Part shown: piece after piece, positions 51,076 through 62,839 of the stretch
Position numbering within the stretch: the stretch's first letter is position 1
Layout of the letters: the number at the start of each line of letters is the position of its first letter
From: Pseudorasbora parva
Lineage: Eukaryota; Chordata; Actinopteri; Cypriniformes; Gobionidae
Assembly (NCBI RefSeq): GCF_024679245.1
Contig: NC_090175.1
Coordinates: 48,632,930 to 48,696,929, forward strand
Reading direction: 5' to 3'
Length of the DNA stretch: 64,000 nucleotides
Made by a program: the position numbers and the translations under genes
The notes under the pieces: model-generated
Told to the model about the DNA's origin: nothing
Database searches by the model: none
What the model saw: the letters and a program-made list of their open reading frames with translations, nothing else

Positions 51076-52373
51076 GAAACCCTGCTCTCTAAGATATGGG
51101 TATCGGCTATAAAAAATATAATTATCGGTCGACCACTATTTGTGATGTGATTGGTAGTGTTCTGAGTGGTTGATCTGTGATGTGTTTCGCTAAGGCTGTG
51201 ACAAGTTGGTTGCTAGGGTATTCTGGGATGGTTTTTGGGTAGTTGCTTACAGCGGTGCAAGTCAAAAAGCCTATATTCTCCATATGTAGATATGGCTTGA
51301 TTCCCATAACAGTAGTAGCACACTTCTCCTCAACAAGCCACATTATTTTGTGTTATCATTTATGGATTCCACTGAATCACATATTTTACTTTATCAGCAG
51401 TAATCTCAGGGTGAATTGAAAGAAAACTTTGTTGCACTTTGTGTGTCGCTAATAAACATGGCAAACAGTCATATTTGCACAGCCTGAATAAACCCTCACT
51501 TCCTCTCAACACATTCAATCAGAGTTGAGAGGCGGAACCGTGCGTTTTCTAATGTTGAGTGGAGTGTGTTTAGGGCGCTGCGTTATACCTGAAGTAAAGT
51601 TTTCTTGGTGTGTGCTGATATTGCATGCTGATGCTGTTTAGATTCCCCACTGACTCTTTCTCAGCTGGACCTCACAGTGATGGCAGCTCCCTCCTGCCAG
51701 CATCTAATTAAAGCAGAATACATTACCTATAATGAGTAAGAAAGTGTGTGTGTGTTATCATGCAGGCTTTAGAGTGCATGCATAAGTGTATTTTAAAAGT
51801 TTGTGTTTGACTGTTTAAGGATGTGTATAGGATGCTGTCTCAGAACAGTATATTAGTGTTTGTAAAAGATAATCAGTAAACGCCGCAGTAGAGGTAGAGT
51901 GTTAAATTGTGTTTGCGTGCAGGAGAGAGTAGCGTGGCTTACCGCTCGATGTTTTGGCAGTGTGAATGTATTTACTGAAGGATATGAATGCTTGCTGTAA
52001 TTTGGCTTTTGTGTAAATCTCAACTGTTGTTACAAGCTGACTGCATTTGCTGTCTGTTAATACTGTCTGTATTCGTGCTGCCTGCATTGATGGAGCCAGA
52101 CGGATTTCCTTCATATTTACTGGGCTCTTTTCAGAGGAAATCTGCGTCATTTTGCAGAGTCACTATTTAAACACAAAACATAATGCGATGAATTGATTAG
52201 TCTTACTGCTATCTGAGAACATCAAATGAACCATAAAATGATTTAATAAACAAACATAAAGATTGTACATCAATGTGCATGATGCTCATTGCCTCTAAAT
52301 TCTTTTTTTCTCCCTTTTCAAAAGTGTGATGTGATTTACACAGATAATGTGATAAAAGTGTTAAAGTCACAAA
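51075..52373. other. Upstream elfn1 region, nothing recognised
   Basis: No gene or repeat identified. Positions 52192-52214 recur exactly at 55879-55901. Confidence 0.45.
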
Positions 52374-52530
<157 letters not shown>

Positions 52531-52717
52531 CTAGCATGGAAAGATTCATGGGATGTGCTTAAGTGTAATAATTTGTTAGACAATAAATAGCTTTTTTTTC
52601 TGTGTGCAGGATATGTACAGAGCACAGTTTTTGATAAATCAATAACAACAATATCATAGCGAGCACTGTAAAATATTTATTGCTAATGTATTAAAGTTTA
52701 TTGGGATGGTTTAAAGT

Positions 52718-53045
52718 TTTGTGGGGGACAAAAAGTCACCAACGGCTGCATTTATTTGATCAAAAATAGAGTAAAAACACTAATATTATGAAATATTATT
52801 ACAATTTAAAATATATATTTTTTTCTGTTTGAATATATTTTAAATGTAATTTATTCCTATGATGGAAAAGGTTTCAGCATTAATCCAGTCTTCAGTGTCA
52901 CACTCACATGATCCTTCAGAAATCATTTTAATATGCTGATGTACTGATAATTATTATCAGTTTTAAAAACAGTTTGGCTTAATATTTTATTTTGTGGAAA
53001 CATTTTATAGTATTCTTTGATTAATAAAAAGTATTAATTAAGTAT
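52718..53045. repeat. Family E dispersed repeat (copy 2, inverted)
   Basis: GCTGCATTTATTTGATCAAAA, GTAATTTATTCCTATGATGG and GATCCTTCAGAAATCATTTTA follow the family order on the opposite strand from the pieces at 45062 and 60003. Confidence 0.7.
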
Positions 53046-54744
53046 TATTTCTTTAAAAAAGTAGTTTGAGTAGGTTAAACTTAAATTAAACAAATTAATT
53101 CAATCAAATGAACTTTTATGAGTATTTAGAACTTGTTTCGTTTAATTTAGACTAACTTAAATTTATCTGAAACTGAGCTGGCATTTTTGTTTCCCAGCAT
53201 GCATTGCCATGACACTCGAAACGAAAGGGAGAGCAAATTCTACAGTTAAGTGTTATGCAATGTTTTTTATGCAAGATTAATGTAAAGTGAGTGGAAGATT
53301 TAGTAATTTTGCTTTAACTTAGAAAAGATGTGCTCTATCATGGCGACGAGTGCATGAGCTTATTTGAAAACAGATATACAGTATGTTAAATATTATATAT
53401 TGCTGTACTCTTTCAGGAATTGCTATGCTAAGCTAATGCTATCAAAGCATTCTGTCGCCAATTAGCAAGTTGGAATTTAATGAATATGCTAGTTAAAGCA
53501 AGCCAAGTTTCCACTAATACAAATATTTAATTTGACATTAAATAAACATTTTAAGTTAAATGTATGAGTCAGCTTAATAAAATATTTCAGGGTAAGAGCA
53601 AATAGATGTATGAGTACAAAATAATAATCTGCCAGTTTTGCATTCTGCTTAACTTTTTTTACTGATTACCTCACTTTTTTGTAGGTTTGCCAACACATTC
53701 ATTTTTACAGTATGTATGAAAACATATAAAATATAAATATGTACCATTATTATTTAATATTATACATCAAATTATTATTATTTTTAAATCAATGTAAATT
53801 TCTAATTCAAACAGACCAAAATATAGGCCTAAATATTCTAAAACCTCAAAGTAGCACGTTAGAATTATTTTAGCTTGGCAGCAAGTTTTGCACAAGCATG
53901 AGCCTCGCATTTATTTCAGAAAGTAAATTTAAACTCTTTCAGCAAGACAGCTTTGCGTCATTCACACATTTTAGTAAGATGTTATTCAAGAACACTAATA
54001 AGAAAAAAAGCATGGCCCTTTTTTCCTCAGCTGCCTAATGAATCCATTATGTGTACCGTAACACTGCGAGACTGGGGAAAACTGCTATTAGGAACAATGG
54101 TCTAAAAGGAAAAGTAGAGACTTCAAGGTTTAAGAAGTGCTCAAACAACTTCCTTTCAAATCTTCTCTTCCTCTTTCCCTTTTTACTCAAAGACTAAAAG
54201 CATCTAAAGCATAAGAGCTGACATTACCTCGCTTTATATACATGCACAAAACCTGCGAACTAAAAGATTTCTCACAAAAGTATATACGAGGAATGAATCA
54301 CGCAGCTCAAGACACAGATGGTGTCAGCCCCCTCCAATCTTCCTCTTCCTCTGGGGTCTGTGGTGCTCTTGACACCAGGTCATCATGACATTCGCCATTT
54401 AGCTGCTCAGCATCACAAGCCAGATGAGAATGTGTTTAAAAGATGAGAGGCTAACTGGCAAGATAAAAGGATGTGCAGAGAATAGATGAGGGTTTTGTAA
54501 AATCACATGCACAAACACATGCAAGCCCTTCGTTTCAGTTCTCTGCTGTGTTAGACTTCTAAAGCTTATAGAAGTTTTAAGAGGATGTGTTTCAATAAAG
54601 AAAAATGCAGAGACAGCTGAAGGGGACATTTAGATTAAACTTCTGTCATTACTTACTCAACCACCCCTTTTTCAGAAAAAAGGGTTTTTAAAGGATATTA
54701 CTGGATCTTTTCCATATAATAGCATGTAGTGACGGATGGCTGTC
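53046..54744. other. Upstream elfn1 region, nothing recognised
   Basis: AT-rich and apparently unique; the open frame at 54399-54629 has no recognisable domain. Confidence 0.45.
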
Positions 54745-55225
54745 AAGCTCAAAAAAGGCGGCCCAAGCGACTCTATATCCCAAATCTTCTGAAAACACAC
54801 TGAAATGTAGACTTTCCCAATCCAATCTATTTTTCCCCTTCGTTTAAAAAATATCTGCGTACACACGAGATCACTGAAACCAACTCAAAACGATGTACAC
54901 TCTAAAAAAAACTGGGTTAAAAACAACCCAAGTTGGGTTGAAAATGGACAAACCCAGAAATTGGGTTGTTTGAACCCAGTGAATGGACCCATTCAAACAA
55001 CCCAGTTTCTGGGTTTGTCCATTTTCAACCCAACTTGGGTTGTTTTTAACCCAGTTTTTTTAACCCAGAGTCTACATCGTTTCGAGTTGGTTTCAGTGAT
55101 CTCGTGTGTACGCAGATATTTTTGAAACGTAGGGGGAAAATAGATTGGATTGGGAAAGCCTACATTTCAGTGTGTCTTCAGAAGACTTGGGATATAGAGT
55201 CGCTTGGGCCGCCTTTTTTGAGCTT
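54745..55225. repeat. Large near-perfect palindrome (fold-back element)
   Basis: Arms 54745-54974 and 54992-55225 are inverted copies, with roughly ten mismatches and one 5-nt indel over ~230 bp, around a 17-nt centre. The inner ~75 bp of each arm consists of GGGTTAAAAACAACCC/AAGTTGGGTTGAAAATGG sequence known from fish MITEs. The outer ~150 bp (AAGGCGGCCCAAGCGACTC, ATCTGCGTACACACGAGATC) is different. Confidence 0.92.
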
Positions 55226-55775
55226 TTTTTTTGAGCAGTTTTTAACCTTGCTTTTTTTAGAGTGTAGTATACATGCCAGGCCAGTGTGTGGCGCCACACA
55301 AATACACTAAAAACGGAGAAGAAGAGTTATGGCGGGGTATAGCAGTGTTAGGAGGTAAGGCAAAATCTCACAATTAAATAACAATAAATACATTTGCTAC
55401 TTAACAGATGTGTTTTATTAATGCCTACACCTACCCCACCCTAAACCTACCCTTACAATAAACGTTGTATCCCTTTAGTCTTTCACCGTGCTGGACGTGA
55501 TGTGATGACATAACCGTTTCACGAAATATACGGATTGGCTGTACACACGAAAATGCAAGATTGTCGTTTTCAGATTGATTCACTCTGGGACCCGGTTTCA
55601 GAAAATATCGGATTCATGCTTCCAAAATGCCGGATCCGTGTGGACGAAACACTGATACATTTACGTATAAACGCGTCTCCGTGTGGACCCCTTACAAAAA
55701 TAACCTACAGGAATCCTGCAGGATTTTCATTTTTTCTGCAGGATATTTGCAGGAATCCTGTAGGAATGATGAAAT
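55226..55775. other. Between two fold-backs, repeat-like
   Basis: 55405-55470 carries CCTACCCCACCCTAAACCTACCC-like repeat sequence. 55510-55690 (GATTCACTCTGGGACCCG, GTGTGGACGAAACACTGATA) is GC-richer and may be transposon-derived. 55700-55770 has several CCTGCAGGA palindromes. Confidence 0.4.
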
Positions 55776-56052
55776 CCCGCAGGACACATTGACAATATGT
55801 GCAGAAAATTCCTACAGGTTTTAGAATGAACCCTTCAGTACAACAAAACATGCAGGGAACAAGTGAAAAATATTTTATATTGATTAGTCTTACTGCTATC
55901 TAATTTCATATTTCCTGCAGGACTGCTGTGCTGCACAAGTGAAAATTCCTGCAGGATTTTTCACTTGTTCCCTGCATGTTTTGTTGTACTGAAGGGTTCA
56001 TTCTAAAACCTGTAGGAATTTCTTGCACATATTGTCAATGTGTCCTGCAGGA
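55776..56052. repeat. Inverted repeat, ~97-bp arms
   Basis: Arms 55776-55872 and 55956-56052 are almost exact inverses (ATTGACAATATGTGCA, GAACCCTTCAGTACAACAAA). The ~83-nt spacer includes the 23 bp shared with 52192-52214. Confidence 0.88.
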
Positions 56053-56157
56053 TTTTTCTCTTGGATTTTAATCCTGGATTTTATAATTCCCACAGGACTG
56101 CTGTGCAGCACCAGTGAAAAATAAATAAAAACCTACTAGAGAATAAAGACTCTTATA

Positions 56158-57762
56158 CAGTCTTGTTCAAAATAATAGCAGTACAATGTGACTAACCAGA
56201 ATAATCAAGGTTTTTAGTATATTTTTTATTGCAACGTGGCAAACAAGTTACCAGTAGGTTCAGTAGATTGTCAGAAAACAAGCAAGACCCAGCATTCATG
56301 ATATGCACGCTCTTAAGGCTGTGCAATTGGGCAATTAGTTGAAAGGGGTGTGTTAAAAAAATAGCAGTGTCTACCTTTGACTGTACAAACTCAAAACTAT
56401 TTTGTACAAACATTTTTTTTTCTGGGATTTAGCAATCCTGTGAATCACTAAACTAATATTTAGTTGTATGACCACAGTTTTTTAAAACTGCTTGACATCT
56501 GTGTGGCATGGAGTCAACCAACTTGTGGCACCTCTCAGCTGTTATTCCACTCCATGATTCTTTAACAACATTCCACAATTCATTCACATTTCTTGGTTTT
56601 GCTTCAGAAACAGCATTTTTGATATCACCCCACAAGTTCTCAATTGGATTAAGGTCTGGAGATTGGGCTGGCCACTCCATAACATTAATTTTGTTGGTTT
56701 GGAACCAAGACTTTGCGCGTTTACTAGTGTGTTTTGGGTCATTTTCTTGTTGAAACAACCGTTTCAAGGGCATGTCCTCTTCAGCATAGGGCAACATGAC
56801 CTCTTCAAGTATTTTAACATATGCAAACTGATCCATGATCCCTGGTATGCGATAAATAGGCCCAACACCATAGTAGGAGAAACATGCCCATATCATGATG
56901 CTTGCACCTCCATGCTTCACTGTCTTCACTGTGTACTGTGGCTTGAATTCAGAGTTTGGGGGTCGTCTCACAAACTGCCTGTGGCCCTTGGACCCAAAAA
57001 GAACAATTTTACTCTCATCAGTCCACAAAATGTTCCTCCATTTCTCTTTAGGCCAGTTGATGTGTTCTTTGGCAAATTGTAACCTCTTCTGCACATGCCT
57101 TTTTTTTAACAGAGGGACTTTGCGGGGGATTCTTGAAAATAGATTAGCTTCACACAGACGTCTTCTAACTGTCACAGTACTTACAGGTAACTCCAGACTG
57201 TCTTTGATCATCCTGGAGGTGATCATTGGCTGAGCCTTTGCCATTCTGGTTATTCTTCTATCCATTTTGATGGTTGTCTTCCGTTTTCTTCCACGTCTCT
57301 CTGGTTTTGCTCTCCATTTTAAGGCATTGGAGATCATTTTAGCTGAGCAGCCTATCATTTTTTGCACCTCTTTATAGGTTTTCCCCTCTCTAATCAACTT
57401 TTTAATCAAAGTACGCTGTTCTTCTGAACAGTGTCTTGAACGACCTATTTTCCTCAACTTCAACAAGTGTTGGCTTCATCCTTAAATAGGGGCCACCTGA
57501 TTCACACCTGTTTCTTCACAAAATTGATGACCTCAGTGATTGAATGCCACACTGCTATTTTTTTAACACACCCCTTTCAACTAATTGCCCAATTGCACAG
57601 CCTTAAGAGCGAGCATATCATGAATGCTGGGTCTCATTTGTTTTCTGAGAATCTACTGAACCTACTGGTAACTTGTTTGCCACGTAGCAATAAAAAAATA
57701 TACGAAAAACCTTGATTATTCTGGTTAGTCACATTGTACTGCTATTATTTTGAACAATACTG
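56158..57762 (-). mobile_element. Tc1/mariner element, complete ends (family F, copy 2)
   Basis: 1605 bp, TA on both outer sides (56156-56157 and 57763-57764), same orientation and IR/DR layout as the copy at 45756-47385. Both copies share the same left/right arm differences (CAGTC left, CAGTA right; GATTGTC against GATTCTC), so they descend from one source. This copy lacks a ~15-bp stretch just upstream of the transposase start that the other has. Confidence 0.93.
56453..57448 (-). pseudogene. Tc1 transposase, open frame but start and active site mutated (family F, copy 2)
   Basis: The frame is open through all 331 family codons (and upstream to a TTG at 57466), with a helix-turn-helix region, GRKRK linker, [25 protein letters not shown] and DLNPIENLW. 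Two changes disable it. The family start ATG is ATA (57448-57446), and the second catalytic Asp of the DD34E triad is Glu (GAA at 56746-56744; the sister copy has GAC). Spacing from this Glu to the final catalytic Glu is 34 residues, confirming the position. In DDE transposases, replacing an active-site Asp by Glu normally abolishes or strongly reduces catalysis. DNA binding could survive if the frame is translated from another start. Confidence 0.92.
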
Positions 57763-57764
57763 TA

Positions 57765-58551
57765 TCTCTATACAATATTTAGTTATTTAGCCTATAGCCT
57801 AGACCATTTTTCATTAAAAATAAATAAATAAATATTGTGAAGATTCTTGAAAAAAAATAAATTGTGTGTGTTTTACAGAAATGAAACAACTGCATGATGG
57901 AAAATAAACGAGGGTGGTAGCTGTCTAGGTATGACACGTTGCCAGTCAGCGGAAGCATTTTTGATAATTGTCACAAAACTTTCATGGCTCCCAGAATATT
58001 GTGTTGCATGAACATTTGAACATGAAATATATCAAAAGAAAGAACAGAGTCTCTGTTAATAAATGCAGCTTCTTTCATTAGTGAAAAAAATCACGGACAT
58101 TATTAATATAATGAATAATTACATTTTTAAACATTTAGTTTGCCTTTTAAAACGCTGTAATACTATTTGAATATGACATTGATTGATCCAGTAATCCTAA
58201 ACATTATAAGCAGCAGGAGCTCGGTGTTGTGTGTTGAGGAGCGGAGTGAATGTTGTTGAAGTATTTGGTGTCAGGCTATGATCTTCTCTTAATCTTGTGC
58301 CTGTTAGTTTCTTTGTTTCTCTCTCCCTGTGGTAAAGTCTGTAATATGATATATATTTTCTCCTTTTTTGTGAGCTTTTTTGTTTTCTTTTTGAGTGTAA
58401 TTTGACTCCTCGCTGGCTTTTTTAGGGTTTCTTATTGGATTTCTGTATCTTCTGTTATTATTATAGCTTGCTTGAGCAACCACAATTCAGGCCATAACAA
58501 TGCTATTCTTTCTTTTTTACACTTTTATTGTTATAGTGCTGTGGGCAAAGA
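57765..58551. other. Nothing recognised
   Basis: AT-rich, no gene or repeat identified. Confidence 0.45.
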
Positions 58552-58685
58552 CCTCATGGGTTAAACTTCGTGTTAGTCTCAATGTGATATTGTCCATCCT
58601 AATGCTGCGATCCTTCACTGCCGACATCGTGAGATCATAATTACAGCGCATTCAGCAGTAAAGACATGATCTGAATAGATGAGGA
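58552..58685. repeat. Inverted duplicate, left arm
   Basis: ACCTCATGGGTTAAAC to GATCTGAATAGATGAG. It reappears inverted at 59198-59344, with a ~16-nt extra segment there (GTCACGGCTAAAGTTT at about 59266-59281). Confidence 0.88.
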
Positions 58686-58989
58686 GAGATGCCGTCCGCT
58701 GTGCAGTGCTCAAGGCTTTCACAGCACAGCGTGATCTGAGGGCACAATCCGCCACCTGTTAGGAAAGCAGGGAATAAGCTCCGTTTAATATTTGATTCTA
58801 TCCCCGAACAGAGGGTCTCCTTTTTGACCCTGCTTCCAGGTCTCGCATCTCAGATCTGTTTCTCACAGACAAACTCCAAAGCAAATCCTGAAAATGTTGC
58901 CACTGCAACTCACATCTCAAAGGAAGTGCGTATGTTATGCATATAAAAAGACCTCAAACGCTGCAGTGTAAATGTACAATCAGTGCCTG

Positions 58990-59190
58990 TTCCGAACAAA
59001 AGTTTGGGCTCAGTACCTTTTTTTTATTATTGTGCAAGGAGGCATTAAATTGATCCAAAGTGACAGTAAGGCCAGAAAAGATTTATATTTCAAATGAATG
59101 TGGTTCTTCTGATCTTTGTATTCAACAGAGGTTTCTGAAAAAAAAGAAGAAAAAAAACTGTTTCAGTATTGATGAAGATAATATTAAATA
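58990..59190. repeat. Family E dispersed repeat (copy 3, first part)
   Basis: CAAAAGTTTGGGCTCAGTAC, GCATTAAATTGATCCAAAGTG and TGTATTCAACAGAGGTTTCTG are in family order. The repeat breaks off at about 59190 and resumes at 60003 after an insertion. Confidence 0.65.
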
Positions 59191-59197
59191 TCATTCT

Positions 59198-59344
59198 CAT
59201 CTATTCAGATCATGTCTTTACTGCTGAATGTGCTGTAATTATGATCTCACGATGTCGGCAGTGAAGTCACGGCTAAAGTTTGGATCGCAGCATTAGGATA
59301 GACAATATCACATTGAGACTAAGACAATGTTTAACCCATGAGGT
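59198..59344. repeat. Inverted duplicate, right arm (at the L2 5' junction)
   Basis: Inverse of 58552-58685 with one internal length difference. It directly precedes recognisable L2-like coding sequence. Confidence 0.88.
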
Positions 59345-60002
59345 TCCTAACAGAACATGCAACACAGCTTCTTGGTCATTTCTAGGCTTGACTACTGCAA
59401 TGCGCTTTTGGCCGGACTTCCATTGTGTGCAATCAAAACACTTCAAATGATTCAGAACGCAGATGATTCTTGTCTTCAACGAGCCCAAAAGGGCCCATGT
59501 CACACCTCTGTTAGTCTCTCTGCACTGGCTACCACACGCTGCCTGCATCAAGTTCAAGGCTTTGACGCTGGCTTATGGATCCACCGCAAGCTCAGCACAG
59601 CACCTGCATACCTCCTACGAGTCTACATCCCCACCAGAAGCCCTCACTACACTAACGGGCGGAGGCTTGTGGTACCATCACAGAGAGACATGAATTATGT
59701 CTCCAGAACATTTTCATTCACCGTTCCAGGCTGGTGGAACGATCTTCACACCTCCACCCGGAAGGCAGAATCACTGACAGCATTTAAAGTAAAAACTTGT
59801 CTCTTCTGTGAGCACTTAATCATATCTTTTAAAAAAAATAACAAAAAATATATATTTCCTTTTCCTCCCTATTCTAGCAGGCTACTCTGAGTAATGTCCA
59901 AAACGTAGTATTTCAGGCACTTTTTGGCCTCTGATCGCTTCCTGTTCTACACAGTTGTAAGTCGCTTTGGATTCAAGCGCATGCTAAATGCATAAATGTA
60001 AA
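59345..60002 (+). pseudogene. L2-like LINE, 5'-truncated, reverse-transcriptase C-terminal part
   Basis: Reading across two frameshifts, the + strand gives ISRLDYCNALLAGLP, IKTLQMIQNA, PKRAHVTPLL, SLHWLPHAA, then RRLVVPSQRD, WWNDLHTSTRKAESLTAFK and a stop. This is the conserved C-terminal segment after the reverse-transcriptase core of L2-clade LINEs in fish. The 3' end, TTGTAAGTCGCTTTGGATTC...GCATGCTAAATGCATAAATG, matches the L2-type 3' tail. The flanks suggest a target duplication of about 10 bp (TAAATATCATT at 59182 and TAAATTCATT at 59999). It sits inside family E repeat sequence. It is inactive: truncated and out of frame. Confidence 0.8.
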
Positions 60003-60175
60003 TTCATTGAGCACCAAAATCAGCATATTACAATGATTTCTTAAGGACCATTTGACTGTTATTTGAAATGATGGACATTCAAATTGTAATAAAAAAATTA
60101 CTGTATTTTTATCAAATAAATGCAGCCTTAATGAGCATAAGAGACTAAGTGCCCTATCATACAGTGTATGATCAA
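60003..60175. repeat. Family E dispersed repeat (copy 3, second part)
   Basis: TTGAGCACCAAAATCAGCATA, ATGATTTCTTAAGGACCATTT and ATCAAATAAATGCAGCCTTAA continue the repeat interrupted at 59190. Confidence 0.7.
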
Positions 60176-60661
60176 AAGTGTTTTTTGCTAGTTTCATCCT
60201 GACAGAGTTCTCATTTTCACGTCCAGTTGTTTAAATAGCAAATGCAATTGTTGTTGGCACGTTACTTTTTGGAGGCAAATGAAAACGACTGCGCCATTGA
60301 CCAACAAAAACCTGATCCTAATAGCGCAGTATTTTTTGTGTGTTAGTAATATGCACCTATAGGCAGGTGCACAACGAACGTACACTGCCTAGTACGCACT
60401 GAGCAAGGCTGTATCCATGTCTTGAACATTGAGGGGACCATTGTATAATATTATATTTTAGGTATAATAAATAATATTTTCAATTTTTTCTGTCAGCTAA
60501 TGAAATGTAAAGCAATAAGTACGTTTACATGCATACAATTTTTTACGTATTACTTCGGATATTTATTTATTGTAAATGCACTCAGTGTAAATGGAAAACA
60601 CTCTAAGTTTGGTTGATGGACAACATTAGTTTCATACTTTATACTGTTCATGAACCGATCA
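60176..60661. other. Nothing recognised
   Basis: No gene or repeat identified. Confidence 0.45.
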
Positions 60662-60663
60662 TA

Positions 60664-61021
60664 CACTGTAAAAAAAAATGTGTTGGTTTAACTTAAAAAA
60701 ATAAGTAACCTGGTTGCCTTAAAATTTTGAGTTCATTGAAATTACGGAAATTGGTTTAATAAATAGAAACTCAAAATATTATTGTATCTGAACCACATAA
60801 AAATGTGATAAATCATAAAAATAGTACAATGTGGCTGCGTCATCACAAATAAAACACACACAATTACCCAATATGCTTACAAAATCTTTTAATTATACTT
60901 GAATGAAGGTTGACCATTCTCAAAAATGTTTATTGTATTAACTAAAAATTTTAATTTCAATGAACTCACAATTTTAAGGCAAGCAGGTAACTTTTTTTTT
61001 CTAAATATTTTTTTTACAGTG
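60664..61021. mobile_element. MITE, CACTGTAAAAA ends, TA-flanked
   Basis: 358 bp beginning CACTGTAAAAAAAAATG and ending TTTTTTTTACAGTG, flanked by TA (60662-60663 and 61022-61023). The subterminal arms are also inverted: GGTTGCCTTAAAATTTTGAG (60711-60730) against the 60958-60985 segment. Same type as 9213-9423. Confidence 0.82.
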
Positions 61022-61049
61022 TACAGTTAATGTCTTTCAAATGTAATTG

Positions 61050-61929
61050 CACTGTAAAAAGTTAAGAAATCTTAAAAGTTTAAGGCCACTTAGGGTCAAT
61101 TATAGCCTGGATGCCAGCCGAACTTAGCCCCGCCCACAACATTTTTAGGTCGGGCAGTTCGGCCATAGAGGAGTAATTATCTCCGAACAGAAACTGTTTG
61201 GACCAATGAAATCATCAGGGCGGGCTTTAGCCGATGACGGACAGATGATCAACGGTAACGTAGTCATGCACCTCATCAAAGGATCTTGGATTATATTTGT
61301 TCGAATCCTAAACGGAGAGCTTGTTTGTATATGCATTCACCTTCATAATTTCTCTCAGAAATGACGATCATGTTGGGTAAGTACTATTTTTCAAAGATCG
61401 TGTATTCCAGCCTGATTCCACCGTGTGTGCAGACAGGGTTGCCAAGTGTTTAAAACAAAACCCGCCAACTACTAGCACTAAACAATAGCTTCTCGGGGGG
61501 TTCTCCAGGGGAAAAATGGCGTTTGGAGGGTAAAATGTGTGTTATTTTGGCAAGGTTGCCTGCTAAAATTCACACTCATGGGTCTATATATCACATAATA
61601 GTCGCTTCAACCCGCGGACATAGAAAAAAACCTGCGGGGAAAAAAACGCGGACTTGGAAAACAGACTCTGTCTGTTGACATTTCACAATGCGTCACTTCG
61701 CTGCTCTGATTGGTTGTAGGTCTATCCAATTGATGTCTTTCCTGGTTCGGTTGAAACACGCCCCATAATCACAGCCCAATGGAGCAGTTTCAGACTCATA
61801 TTCTGACTAGAATTGAGTATGACCACGTCAGGCTAGGCCAATTAGTTGTCCAGACTTGTTTCATGTTAAATAGTTGAATAAACTTTAAAAGCTGATTTTC
61901 TTATACAAAACATAAGAATTTTTACAGTG
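61050..61929. mobile_element. MITE ends CACTGTAAAAA...TTTTTACAGTG enclosing another repeat
   Basis: The ends match the preceding MITE type but the element is 880 bp long. Most of the interior (about 61104-61850) is a GC-richer block bounded by TAGCCTGGATGCC and GTCAGGCTA, apparently a second repeat inserted inside. It contains CCCCGCCCACAAC and GGACCAATGAAATCATCAGG motifs. Confidence 0.55.
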
Positions 61930-61933
61930 TGAG

Positions 61934-62750
61934 TAAGAATGATGCAGTAACTGCTTCAAGATCCAAATCCACAGGTTCTGGATCTTGTTCTTGCACAAAT
62001 TAAGCCCTTTGCTTAAATAAATTCCCTAGATCATTTGGATGTATTCCCCCCTTGGATCTGCACAGATTGATGTTGGGATAGAGCCAAAGAAAACCTTAAG
62101 CCTTAAGCTTAAACATCTATCGCCAGCTGATCCTCCTTATTATGCGGCTTCACTGATATGGACAACCATTGTAACCGACCTGTTGAGTCCCGTCTCATGT
62201 CAGTGTTCAACAGGACCTTTTGATAGATTGTGTTTACTTTTGAATGAAAAATTGACAGGCAAACAGCATAGCCCTCGACGGAGGTGAGTAAATGCTTGCT
62301 AGGTTTCTATTAGCCGTGCTAAGGAGGGATTATGTTGTCTTGGGGGAGTCAAAGCTTTGTAAGCGAATGAATCCCAAACCTCTAAATCCTATTAGCTGCA
62401 TACAGAGGTGAAGGAACACAGAGCCATGGCTTAACCTTAAGACTGACAGACACACAAATGTGTTTTATTGCATCTGTTTGTCCTCTCTATTTCAGCACAG
62501 CATAATAGAAATTGTCAGAGTCTGAGTTCTCTATAAACCTGATTCATAACTGTTCTGTTGCATTCCTAAATGTTCCTTTCATTCTGGTTTCTCCATCTCT
62601 ATCTGATCTGAAACAGTCTGTTGTCAGAGGCAGTAGGAAGTCTTCAAGAAACATCTGAATTCAATGTTTGCATAACATCCTGTCTAAATGCCTTCATCCA
62701 GTCGCTTTTTGAAGACAGCATATAGATATTTCCTTCACTGTCGGCGGTTT
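61934..62750. other. Nothing recognised
   Basis: The open frame at 62039-62287 has no recognisable domain and is probably chance. Confidence 0.45.
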
Positions 62751-62774
62751 GTGTGTGTGCGTGTGTGTGTGTTT

Positions 62775-62834
<60 letters not shown>
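62751..62834. repeat. (GT)n microsatellite
   Basis: About 42 GT units with a few T interruptions at the start. Confidence 0.97.

Positions 62835-62839
<5 letters not shown>

Noticed and set aside
59273..59557. 94-residue - strand frame
   Set aside because: Antisense to L2-like reverse-transcriptase sequence and the inverted-duplicate arm; not a gene.
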